Assembly: GCA_012845835.1 (NCBI GenBank)
Contig: JABAKD010000001.1
Coordinates: forward strand, 6,548,476-6,612,475
Direction of reading: 5' to 3'
Source of the DNA: Undaria pinnatifida
Taxonomy: Eukaryota > Sar > Phaeophyceae > Laminariales > Alariaceae
DNA length: 64,000 bases
The notes beneath the pieces are model-generated. The model saw nothing but the letters and a program-made list of their open reading frames with translations. It ran no database searches and was not told where the DNA came from. The position numbers and the translations under genes were made by a program. Positions within the stretch are counted from its first letter, which is position 1. Every line of letters begins with the position of its first letter. Shown here piece by piece: positions 55,211 to 64,000 of this stretch.

Positions 55211-55798
55211 ACCATGACGGGTCTCCTTAACCCATCTTAACCCAAACTCCTCGGAATGCTATCAATAGTCTTGTTGCGAACTTACAGTGGCGGGGCGCCT
55301 TAACCCCTTTGGAGCCCTAAAACCCCTCCCTATACTGACTCCAAGTAATTTTGTGCCAAAAAAAACGGGTTTCCAGCTGTAAAGGCGTTCACCCAAAAAT
55401 CGTCGCGATAACGCCAGTCTTGTTTCATGCAGATCGTACGGCTCTCACCCGGCAACATGCTCTGTAGGCCATGCAGATCTTATAGGTACCAGGTATCTGT
55501 GTCTGCGCTGGATGGCGGTTACCATCTTTAGATCTATAGGGATCTGATCTGTGTCCGATATGTGTGTGTGATATTTGCAAAACTAAACGATTTGGCTCAG
55601 CTGGGTCTCATTACGGGGCTAGTTGAGAAAACCATAGAGTGATTACGCGGGGATGACCCCGGGTAGTTTACCAAAAATCGTCACCGTCCCCAAGTCCCAA
55701 CCATTCTCAAACTCCCTGCTCAAATATCAATGTTAGACAGTAGAAACAGCAAACCTAGAACGACGGGTATCAATGAGTTAATCCTGTTCGCCCTTCAG
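55211..55798. repeat. Dispersed repeat copies, no gene seen
   Basis: GGCGCCTTAACCCCTTTGGA at 55287 opens a segment shared with about 42630-42780 and 63000-63075 (CCCTATACTGACTCCAAGTA here). GATC-rich sequence follows at 55430-55560. Confidence 0.45.
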
Positions 55799-55991
55799 GG
55801 GGGAGGTGCTGGTGTGACGACGAGAAACTCACGATTACACGCTCACGAGCCACTGCCTGGTTGGGGGATGATCGATTTGGTGTCTGGACAACTACACAAG
55901 GGGTTCTACTACAATGGGGCCAGCATGACATCATGTACAACTACTCGGACTCCTGCGCGCTCATATACTTTGTGTCCTCGCAGGCAGTTGG
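55799..55991 (+). CDS. Probable exon of an unknown plus-strand gene
   Basis: Between a CGCCCTTCAG acceptor and a GTAAGA donor one frame is open, reading DDEKLTITRSRATAWLGDDR, FGVWTTTQGVLLQWGQHDI and MYNYSDSCALIYFVSSQAV. The product is beta-rich and protein-like. No partner exon is identified, and it lies inside what may be an intron of the opposite-strand SGNH gene. Family unknown. Confidence 0.4.
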
Positions 55992-56079
55992 TAAGAGCAG
56001 CATATTCCATCATTGCTATGCTGTCAATCGCAGAAGCCATTGATTGTCTAACGTCCAGGGTGTGGTGGTCAGCTAACTA

Positions 56080-56340
56080 CTACTGAGTTACCGGGGTGAA
56101 AGATTGGCCAAATGCCGAGCCAATGGACTGTGAGGCACCTGTAGCCTCCTTATCGCCCTGATTGACCAATATCACCAGAACGTTGACGAAGTCTGAAAAT
56201 TGACTTCTGGTGCTCGCGAAACTGCTATAGTGATCCACCGGCGGCGCACCGGCGTCGATGTCGATTTTTACCGTCGAGGGCGTGGTCATCTCGAGGACAC
56301 GCTTGTTGGGGTCGACCACAAACCTTAGCAAGTGGGTCAC
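56080..56340 (-). CDS. Open frame of unknown significance
   Basis: The frame of 86 codons ends in STVKIDIDAGAPPVDHYSSF ... GSAFGQSFTPVTQ. It lies directly left of the DIRS fragment and on the SGNH strand. Composition is protein-like but no splice signals or family were identified. Confidence 0.2.
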   Translation of the reverse strand: MTHLLRFVVDPNKRVLEMTTPSTVKIDIDAGAPPVDHYSSFASTRSQFSDFVNVLVILVNQGDKEATGASQSIGSAFGQSFTPVTQ

Positions 56341-57862
56341 GGGGACCCGGTTCTGATGCGCGGCGACAACACGGCGGCAGTGTCGTGGGTCTCTCGGTGC
56401 GGCGGGGCCAGGGGAAAGTGCGCGGGCCTACTCATGCGAATGCTCGGCCGCCTTGAAATCAAGGGGCGGTGGTGCCACCTCGCTAGGCATGCCCCCGGCG
56501 TCCGAAACACTCTAGCAGATGGGATATCGCGGTGGCCCCGCAACATGGTAGGCAGAAAAAAGTTGAGGAACTCACAAACTCGGACGATTGGTCGGAGCGA
56601 GCGATTGGAAAGCACGGGGTAGAGATTTTCAATGTCGTGCTTGGATCAGAATGCGTCGATGCTAGTCACGACGAACTGTTATGGAACCTCATGCAAACGG
56701 CACGGACGGCGCGTGACCCCCTCCGCGGTGACACGCCTCGGGACCCCCTCCCTCGAAAAAATCCCACCCGCTCGTTTCCCTTTCGTGCTGCACGAGCAGA
56801 AGCAGGGAACAAGCAAGAGGTAGTACGGTTGGTGGAGACCCTGGCGCGGGCATCCGTGGCGGAAAGTACCCAGAAAAACTACTGGGGAAATGTGGAAGAT
56901 CTGGGTGGAGGAAAGGAGGTTGCAGGGGAAGGGGCCCTGGCTGCACGAACTCGGGGACACCGATCAGGTTCTATAAGAAGTGTTGGAATTCATGGCGTCC
57001 CGGTGTTTCGTGCATAACAATCAGCAGTCGACTGTCAGGGGGTATTTGGCCGCGATCACATACTACCACAAGATGTGTACAGGATGGGAACTGCCCACCT
57101 CGCATTGTATGATCGTAGCCGTAGGAAAAGGGATTGACAGGGCGCACGGCATGACACCGAAGAAATCGACCGTCCGGTTACCTTTGACTTGGTTGATTTT
57201 GTCGCAAGGGCGGCGAGTAGTGACAACTACCGTTGATAAAGGGGTTGTCATGTTGGCTGGGTCTGACGTTGTCCTATTTTTCGCTGTGTAGAGCGTCGGA
57301 GTTGCGGGCGTACGCGGACGGAAAAGTTCACCCCGAGTTCTGTTTGACACGAAATTCCCTAACCTTTCTCTCCGGAGAAGAGCGACTCTCGTTTGAGAAT
57401 CGCGCGCGCGCGAATGCAGTGCAGGTGCGGTTTCGGGCGTCGAAAAGCGATCAGAAGCGCGAGGGGTGCACGATCACCCGAACAAGGGCCGCAGGGGCGG
57501 CGTTGGACGCAGGAAGCTTGGCAGGAGCCTTCGAAGCCCTGCCGGAGCTTCAAAACGTACACCCCCAACTCCCAGGGGAGGCCCCGATCACCGTCAGGCG
57601 CACGCCTTCGGGTTGGAATGTCTTTACCCGTACGGAAGCGGTAGCAGCGTTGAGGCTGATGGTTGAAAGTAGCGGTCGAGATCCAGCCCAGTATGCGTTG
57701 CACTCAGGAAGGATCGGAGGGGCAACCCAGTTGGCCACGCAAGGGATCCCGGAGCTGCAGATACAACGCGCAGGCAGATGGAAGTCCCGTGCGTTCATGA
57801 CTTACGTACGGGCGGCTGGGGAAGGCGCCGATTCGGTATCTGCGGCCCTAGCGAAGTAGGGG
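56332..57862 (+). pseudogene. DIRS-type retroelement fragment: RNase H and tyrosine recombinase, broken
   Basis: DIRS elements replicate by reverse transcription and integrate with a tyrosine recombinase. The RNase H end reads RGDNTAAVSW, then HAPGVRNTLADGISRWP. A recombinase follows: VVRLVETLARASVAESTQKN in a second frame, VRGYLAAITYYHKMC in the first frame again, then SLCRASELRAYADG, KSDQKREG, YALHSGRIGGATQLA, GRWKS and MTYVR in a third. The catalytic set R (RASEL), HxxR (HSGR), W (GRW) and Y (TYVR) is visible. At least three frameshifts and an in-frame TAA near 56974 show it is dead. The reverse transcriptase and 5' end are absent. The element ends with SAALAK and a stop at 57857-57859. 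Confidence 0.85.
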
Positions 57863-58222
57863 TCGTCGTTTTCAGGCTGCCCATATGGTGTGAGAGTTTC
57901 GATATAGCCCCGCAAGGGAAGGAGCGGGGCATGTTTTTTTTCGGGTTAGCCTGATAACGTATTAAGTTTTCGCTTGGGGGGGGGTTCGTAGTTATTATTT
58001 GGGTTAAACTCACGGCGCGCCCCCTGGCGGGTTTTGTATTGCGTTGCGCGGCGTGCCTCTGCTTTCGCAGGTTTTTCCTTGGGCACCGCCGTAAAACGCG
58101 CCGGCATTCGAAAACTAATAATCCAGAATCTCTTGAGCTGCAACAAAATGTAGCTTTACGCAGGAATGCGGAGTTTGTGGAGGCGTGGTTGGGATTTGAA
58201 TAACGGTAGTAGGGTAACGGCC
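57697..58222 (+). repeat. Inverted-repeat arm 1, DIRS 3' end and flank
   Basis: These 526 bases cover the last 54 recombinase codons plus 3' sequence. They recur inverted at 59236-59761 with only a handful of differences seen. The long minus-strand frame here is a non-coding shadow, matched by the plus-strand frame in arm 2. Confidence 0.85.
57889..57983 (+). repeat. DIRS 3' direct repeat, copy 1
   Basis: GTGAGAGTTTCGATATAGCC then the hairpin CCCCGCAAGGGAAGGAGCGG, ending TTTTCGCTTGGGGGG. It recurs directly at 58946-59046 and inverted in arm 2. Direct 3' repeats of this kind fit the split-direct-repeat ends of PAT/Ngaro-type DIRS elements. Confidence 0.7.
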
Positions 58223-59235
58223 AAACTAGAATACAAATTTGAATTAGGCCGACGTCGTTGTGTCTGCCCCAGACTCGCCCAAGTGGCAGACGAGATCGGG
58301 GCTCCCACACGAGCGGCGGAGCAGGAACACAGAGAGAGAGGGAGAGTTGACCCTCCAGTGGCTGCGAGGCTGGGGACGGAGTATATTGGTCACAGCTCAC
58401 CAGCCATGGCCATTTCCACGGCAATCTCCACGGCGAGGTTCACGGCAATCTCCACGGCAACCTCCACGTCAGCACCCACCGTAAAGCTGGGTGTCTCACA
58501 TTATTGTTTTTTCAAAACAATGGAACTAACCCTAACCCTAACCCATACGTACGAAATACCGGTCGAAGTGCCCTTCAATGACATCACTGGAGTAAAATGG
58601 TTGGAAATGCCAAATAACGTGTATCGCTATCGGAGGATTGCCGTGGCAAGGTGGCAATGGTCGCGGACGGCCGCGGATGGCCGTGGAAATTGCTGGGGCT
58701 GGACGTCCGGGGAAACTGCCGTGGCAATTGCCGCGGACTTCCGCGGATCTCCGTAGTGATTGCCTTCACCGTGGCAATTTGGAGAGTTGACCCTCCAGTG
58801 GCTGCGAGGCTGGGGACGGAGGTCACAGCAGCGCAGCATATCAGGACAGCGCGTCAACTTGATTTGATCAACTTTCCCGCCCGCCCACCCTGTCGCTCAA
58901 GAGGAGGGGGGAATAAGGGCGCAACAAGTCGGGACGATTGTTGGCTGTGAGAGTTTTGATATAGCCCCGCAAGGGAAGGAGCGGGGCATGGGTTTTTTCG
59001 GGTTAGCCTGATAACGTATTAAGTTTTCGCTTGGGGGGGGGGGGGTGATACACCGGGCACGTCGACTTTAGGTCTACTGTAGGTCCCGTCCTGCGTAGGG
59101 TCGCGTGGTGCGAAGGGGGTGCGCGCCACGCTGGTGCCTCGCTTGCTGCATCTGTGGCGGAGCCGTCTGATAATTCAAGGTGCACTCAATACAAGCAAAA
59201 ACAGACTTGCATTATGGTACTGTTTGCATTAGTAG
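58223..59235. repeat. Spacer of the inverted repeat, with internal repeats
   Basis: GACCCTCCAGTGGCTGCGAG occurs at about 58349 and 58788. A 12-base CCACGGCAATCT repeat at 58416-58470 is roughly complementary to GCCGTGGCAATTGC words at 58640-58750. A short AACCCTAACCCTAACCCA run lies at about 58530. The DIRS 3' direct repeat recurs at 58946-59046. Confidence 0.65.
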
Positions 59236-59761
59236 GGCCGTTACCCTACTACCGTTATTCGAATTCCAATCACGCCTCCACAAACTCCGCATTCCTGCGT
59301 AAAGCTACATTTTGTTGCAGCTCAAGAGATTCTGGATTATTAGTTTTCGAATGCCGGCGCGTTTTACGGCGGTGCCCAAGGAAAAACCTGCGAAAGCAGA
59401 GGCACGCCGCGCAACGCAATACAAAACCCGCCAGGGGGCGCGCCGTGAGTTTAACCCAAATAATAACTACGAACCCCCCCCCAAGCGAAAACTTAATACG
59501 TTATCAGGCTAACCCGAAAAAAACCATGCCCCGCTCCTTCCCTTGCGGGGCTATATCGAAACTCTCACACCATATGGGCAGCCTGAAAACGACGACCCCT
59601 ACTTCGCTAGGGCCGCAGATACCGAATCGGCGCCTTCCCCAGCCGCCCGTACGTAAGTCATGAACGCACGGGACTTCCATCTGCCTGCGCGTTGTATCTG
59701 CAGCTCCGGGATCCCTTGCGCGGCCAACTGGGTTGCCCCTCCGATCCTTCCTGAGCGCAAC
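59236..59761 (-). repeat. Inverted-repeat arm 2
   Basis: Near-exact reverse complement of 57697-58222, so a second DIRS 3' end faces the first tail to tail. It is cut off within the recombinase gene just after the HSGR-encoding region. Confidence 0.85.
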
Positions 59762-60430
59762 AACTTACAACGACGGGGCTGTCCTCAACCCACTTTAACC
59801 CAAACTCGTCGGAATAACGCCATTCTTGTTTTGCAAATTTATTGTTCGGTACACCTGGGCCCCATGGGTTTTTGCTTATATACAATTTTGCACTTTTCAG
59901 TTTGCTCACAATCAGCTCTTGGGTGCGGTATAGTGTGCCATAACCTCTTCAAGCGAGGAGATCCAGAAAAGCAAAACGGTGAGCCTCTACGGTACCATGG
60001 GTAGTACCATGTTGTGTCTCGGGTCACCCTGACTGGACCCGACTCGACCCGACCCGACCCGACCCGACCCGACCCGCGAGAGGTGACCCGATCCGTGAAA
60101 AACCCTGGTTTTATTAGCATTCGACAGCATTGAGCATTGACCGGCAAGCATGGGCCCTGGCGGACGGACGTAGCTTAATACGGTCAGCAGCAAGGATTAG
60201 GTGTTTCATTGTGTATTTTTACACAAGTTATTTTCATCTACTAATAGTCCAGGACCAGATATGGGACCACCTTTTGCTAAGGAGGGCATGGGCTGAGCAT
60301 ACGCACCCCCCAGGGAACGAAATTCCGACGATTTTTGGGTTAAGGAGCCCCGTCATTCTGAAATAAATCCAGCCAAAAGAAAAAAACTACCTCCATCGTA
60401 GCACGCGTCGTGACATAACGCCAACGTACC
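59762..60430. mobile_element. Family C fragments around a CCCGA fold-back insertion
   Basis: GACGGGGCTGTCCTCAACCC at 59772 and the mirrored CCGACGATTTTTGGGTTAAG at 60325 are family C sequence. Between them, at 60017-60112, is a short CCCGA fold-back copy ending CCGTGAAAAACCCTGG, suggesting nested insertion. Confidence 0.5.
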
Positions 60431-61179
60431 AAAAAAAAAACACGAATCGTGATGCTCTTGTCACGCAACAGCGATTTTTCGCGTTCGTTACGACTGACCC
60501 AAAACTGCAATTGCCTGAGCCAAATACTACTAGTAACTAGTCCGGCACTCACCAGTAGCATAGTCAGCCGACTCAGCATTACTTGAAAAGCACTTGTAGC
60601 ACTCGCCAGGAATCGAATTGGTGTGTACAAATATCCGCCAACTGTGTGCGTTGGTGGGACGCAGGAGAGTCCCAACCCAACCCAACCCCGCCAAACAAAC
60701 GCGCTTTGCTGTCCTTGGGCGTTGGTGTGTGTGCGTCCCCAAATGGGCTTAACTGTAAGTTGTAGGACATCTGGTCGTCGGATGGGACATACTGGAAAAT
60801 AGTGCAAGCGGGGTTGGAAATCAGCCCCTATTTCTTGGCGCGTCGGAAATTCGAAACCCTCGTCCCTCGAAATAACCCTCTCCACCCCAACACGGTAACC
60901 GAGATGGTGGTCGATGTAGACCAAATTGTGCGGGGTGGAGAGCCTTAACTCCGCGCACTGGGGGGTGGTATCTCGCGTAGCCAGGCGGTTTCATAGCATC
61001 CCCATCGCTGTCTCCGGAAGCAGCCACACCAGAAAACAAGTGAAATCATTCGAAGCTGTCATCCAATATGCACAAGAGTACGCACAGGGCACGGAAGTCC
61101 GACTCACAAGTGCTTCATACCAGGATGCAGGTTACCCTGGCTTGGGATTCACCGAACACCTCAAAGACGCATAAACCGA
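60431..61179. other. Unassigned open frames
   Basis: The plus-strand frame ending at 61174 contains VKSFEAVIQYAQEYAQGTEV and a minus-strand frame covers 60340-60924. Both are somewhat protein-like but have no splice support or family. They may be exon remnants. Confidence 0.25.
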
Positions 61180-61433
61180 CAGACGTAGCAGCAATTTTCG
61201 TACGAAAAGGTTTGTGCACAACGGGGCGTCCTTAGCCCAAAACCGTCGGAGATACATATAATGATTCTTGCATGATTCTCGTTGTACACCTACATGGGCC
61301 ATGGTATGTATCATCCGGTGGTACAATAGCAGTGTTATTTTTATTAATTTTTTGGGGGAGGTCTTAAAGCTATTAGATCGAGGAACCTCAGAAAAAACGT
61401 GGTGCACCTCCATCGTAGCACGCGCTTCACGGC
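61180..61433. mobile_element. MITE-like element, family C, reverse copy
   Basis: Contains GGGGCGTCCTTAGCCCAAAA and ends GTGCACCTCCATCGTAGCAC, head to head with the next copy. Confidence 0.55.
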
Positions 61434-61466
61434 GCTTCGTGCTCGGTGCACGCAACGTCTGCCTGG

Positions 61467-61747
61467 GACGCGTGCTACGACAGAGGTGCCTCGATTGTTT
61501 GTTCTGGAGTTTCCTCAATTTAGGAGCGCAAGACAAGTCGTTCTTGACCCAAAAAACTGGTTTGGAGAAATATAAAAAAAAGCTGCTACCGGATGAAAAA
61601 TCCCATCGCATAGGTACCCGACGATAATAATGCAAAACAAACAACGGCCCATTGTTTTTTTTTCCCGACGATTTTGGGTAGGAGTCCCGTCAAACAGAAT
61701 CCATTGGTGACGAAAAGCGCTACCTCTAACGTAGCATGCGTGCTGGT
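61467..61747. mobile_element. MITE-like element, family C, forward copy
   Basis: Left GCGTGCTACGACAGAGGTGC; right CTACCTCTAACGTAGCATGC. Internal GGTTTGGAGAAATATAAAAA, GAAAAATCCCATCGC and CCCGACGATTTTGGGTAG. The terminal inverted repeat is clear. Confidence 0.6.
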
Positions 61748-61872
61748 CGGAGAAAACCCCCGACGTGCTCCGTCCCGGTAACGTAGGGATGCGAGGGTCA
61801 ATGGTTGGTGTTAAGACTATTATGGCTATGGATGATGCAACAAGCGCGCGCCCCTCCCTGTAACGTTCTCAC

Positions 61873-61980
61873 CTCGTCGATAATTTCCCACGGTGTGGTA
61901 TCAGTCCTAGTTTTGTACGATGCTCTTGGAAAAAGCCCGATCACTACTATCAGAGCGTCGGGCCTTTGTTCGCGAAGGTC
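61873..61980 (-). CDS. SGNH/GDSL hydrolase, internal exon
   Basis: The exon is 36 codons between CTGCTGCAG and GTGAGAAC, phase 0 at both ends. It reads DLREQRPDALIVVIGLFPRA then SYKTRTDTTPWEIIDE. It continues the exon at 63378-63464 exactly as PAF-acetylhydrolase Ib catalytic subunits do (GTNN, Gly-Gly-Ile helix, RxPxAxIVVLGLxPR). The 1.4 kb intron between them contains a (GGGA)n microsatellite near the acceptor. Confidence 0.8.
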
Positions 61981-62035
61981 CTGCAGCAGCGAGCCATGGT
62001 GGGAGAGGTGGCCGTGACACCCACGAGGGGGCGGA

Positions 62036-62133
62036 GGGAAGGGAGGGAGGGAGGGAGGGAGGGAGGGAGGGAGGGAGGGAGGGAGGGAAGGAGGGAGGGA
62101 GGGAGGAAGGGAGGGAAGGAGGGAGGGAGGGAA
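62036..62133. repeat. (GGGA)n microsatellite
   Basis: A nearly pure GGGA run; on the minus strand it is a pyrimidine tract about 55 bases upstream of the SGNH exon acceptor. Confidence 0.85.
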
Positions 62134-63377
62134 AGGGGATGGCGAGAGCAATGCGGTTTCGTGGGTTCCAACGGATCGGCCATTCAATTTTTCTCGCAAA
62201 TTGTGTCATCTACAAGGTTTCCCTTCGGGATGTGGTGACTCGAAGTCTCGGGGGTGTCGCAAGCTTAAAAGGGGGAACGGCCATGGAAAACAGCAAGCAA
62301 AAGTATTTAGCCACCGCGCAGGTAACCCGGCCCGTAACACGGACTATTGATCCTGTATCTAAAACGAGTTAGTAACACCAACTGTTCATAGCTAAAACGG
62401 TTATTACTAACAAGTAACATCGATTATTCCTAGCTAAAGCGAGATGATCGTTCAGTCTGCGTCAAGTGGATACATAGAGGGGGAGAGAGAGCAAGAGCGA
62501 GAGCCAGCGAGGGATAATACAGTAGTACGAGTAGAAACGTTCTTTGTTTCGAGCATAACGAGCACACAATAGGTGGAAGAAACTATATATATTGATTTGT
62601 CTTCCTTCGTGGATGTCTGTTATACAGCAAAAAACATAAAAAAATGGGGGAAAAAAAAACGGAACAAATGTAACTATTAATAGCACGCAGCTAACTCTAC
62701 TGTGTTACAAAACGTAATCAACTAATAATTAGTCGCCGACGTACTATTAATATAACTTACTAGTAGCATCGTGAGCCAGTTCTCTAGTAGCTGATAGGAG
62801 GCCGGGATGCTGAATTAGGTTAGATTTCCTCACCATGGAAAGGTGTGGCAACTCTATTCTAAATAAATCGATTTAATATAAACGCTTCCGAACTCCGTAT
62901 TCCTCATATTCCGTCGCGTATTCTGTAAGGGCTTGTTTAATGGGCTGTAGTCTGATCGGGGGCTATTCCTTGAGCGTCCTTGATAAAGGATAAAGGCCAG
63001 CTCACAGCCCCTTTAGAGCCCCCAAATCCCACCTATACTAACTTCACGTAATTTTTTCAGTTGCAAAGGCGTTAACGTCAAGGTCCAGTATACAACAAAA
63101 AGTGCATAAACCTTTAACAGGATTACAAGAAAAATTCAGGTTCGACGTTACCTGCCAGCTCTTCCGTGACCAATGGACAGCTATTCGTAAACAGCCCAAC
63201 TGAAGAGACAGCTCTTCAAGCAGCCCAACGGACGCCCAGCTGGCGAAAGTTCTTCGTGACGGAACAGCCCGCAAAGAGTGCATATCATACAAGGAGAGTA
63301 CGAGCTGCACCACGTAAAACACCCAAAAAAAAACACACACACATTCGAGTTATTGGACACTGCTGTTTCCTTTTCAC
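62134..63377. other. SGNH intron sequence, no other gene seen
   Basis: AT-rich. A copy of the 42.6/55.3 kb repeat lies at about 63000-63075 (CCTATACTAACTTCACGTAA). Confidence 0.4.
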
Positions 63378-63464
63378 CTTGACTACGGCCTTGATGCCGC
63401 CCACCGTGTCCTCGGCACTCATGCCATACCCGAGGTTGTTCGTGCCTATGGCCACCATGATGGA
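63378..63464 (-). CDS. SGNH/GDSL hydrolase, exon with GTNN block
   Basis: The exon is 29 codons between CTCTTGCAG and GTGAAAAG, phase 0 at both ends, reading SIMVAIGTNNLGYGMSAEDT then VGGIKAVVK. GTNN is SGNH block III, where the Asn helps form the oxyanion hole. Such enzymes are esterases or lipases with a Ser-Asp-His triad. The nucleophile block GDS should be upstream, to the right, and was not found before the window ends. No signal peptide can be assessed. Confidence 0.8.
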
Positions 63465-63664
63465 CTGCAAGAGCGTAACGTAGTCGCAACGCGGGTCCAG
63501 GCAGTGGGGGGTACGCAGACGGTAAGGTTTGAAGCCAGACATATTTCAACTCTTTTGTCCAAACTGGGCCTAGGTCCATATCGGCTTGAGTAGTGTGAGG
63601 TCGAGGGTTGGTGCCACCATGGCGGACTCAAAAGAACGAAAAAAAACCGCAACTGAGGGCCCAG

Positions 63665-63712
63665 GCAGTGGAGCTAGGGCTAGGGGTTACGGCTATAGGG
63701 GTTAGGGTCAGG
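63665..63712. repeat. Degenerate telomere-like TTAGGG run
   Basis: GCTAGGGCTAGGGGTTACGG then GGGGTTAGGGTCAGGG: imperfect, short and internal. Confidence 0.35.
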
Positions 63713-63764
63713 GAGTCATCCCACGGGAGGGATGCAGCAGATTCTAGGAAGTTTCAGAGCTCTC

Positions 63765-63928
63765 CTAACATGAGGAGCTCAATCAATATCCCACTCGAAA
63801 CACGGCCTTCGAAGGCATCCGTTCGCGCTAGATCCGACCAACACTTCTACGCGCTCGTAGTCTCCAAAAATAACATTCTCGTAAAGGTATCATCATACTA
63901 ACCGGTAGTTCCGCACTCGAGGGGCTCA
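63765..63928. mobile_element. MITE-like element, family B
   Basis: CTCCTAACATGAGGAGCTCA at left and CCGCACTCGAGGGGCTCAAC at right, with CTTCGAAGGCATCCGTTCGC inside. Confidence 0.55.
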
Positions 63929-64000
63929 ACCAATCAGAATGCCGGAAAACACATTTAACCCAAACAAAGCAACCCCTACCGCACTATAGAGGGATGAATC

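Noticed and set aside
58526-58546. Telomere or chromosome end
   Set aside because: Only about three CCCTAA units, internal and followed by unrelated sequence.
57795-59663. Two matching 170-210-codon frames on opposite strands
   Set aside because: They are the same antisense frame in both arms of the inverted repeat; similarity reflects recent duplication, not protein conservation.
61798-62372. Pro/Ser- or Gly/Arg-rich frames over the GGGA tract
   Set aside because: They are microsatellite-driven; the real SGNH exon is the short segment to its left with its own splice sites.

Overview
This is a repeat-rich nuclear window from a eukaryote. The coding signal comes as short exons with GT-AG borders separated by long introns, and one recognisable gene is a mitochondrial import motor subunit. 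Mobile DNA includes a DIRS-type tyrosine-recombinase retroelement, a PIF1-type helicase remnant and several inverted-repeat families. A stramenopile, perhaps a brown alga, would fit (large introns, a 21-nt microexon, DIRS elements, near-balanced base composition), but nothing here fixes the taxon.

Layout. 1-2.3 kb: 3' end of a plus-strand gene (four exons) with a decayed tandem array in one intron. 5-26 kb: a minus-strand domain with exons at 5.1-5.4, 7.99-8.23, 13.93-15.79, 19.13-19.37 and a 1,271-codon open frame at 21.9-25.7 kb; most encode Ala/Ser/Gly/Pro-rich, probably disordered protein, and two places carry a CxxCGGxGW zinc-binding-like segment. They may belong to one or a few large genes. 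27.2-27.8 kb: broken PIF1-type helicase. 29.4-39 kb: tandem duplications, a large intron array and a palindromic satellite. 41.2-45.2 kb: plus-strand PAM16 (TIM16/Magmas) gene, nearly complete. 50.4-63.5 kb: minus-strand exons of an SGNH/GDSL hydrolase resembling PAF-acetylhydrolase Ib catalytic subunits, probably one gene whose introns hold a degenerate DIRS element (56.3-57.9 kb), its inverted duplication (to 59.8 kb) and many MITE-like elements.

The repeat landscape is the most distinctive part. Two long (CCCGA)n tracts sit inside members of a dispersed fold-back family with a GGGCTTTTCACGGGTC inverted terminus. At least four other short inverted-repeat families occur. In several genes short tandem duplications span a 5' splice site, so exon ends with their donor are repeated into the intron; the last exons of PAM16 and the SGNH hydrolase also have degenerate second copies. 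A near-palindromic 9-mer, TACCWGGTA, occurs about 13 times where about 0.5 is expected by chance.

All calls were made by reading; no alignment or search was run. Exon borders are inferred from splice consensus and reading-frame phase.
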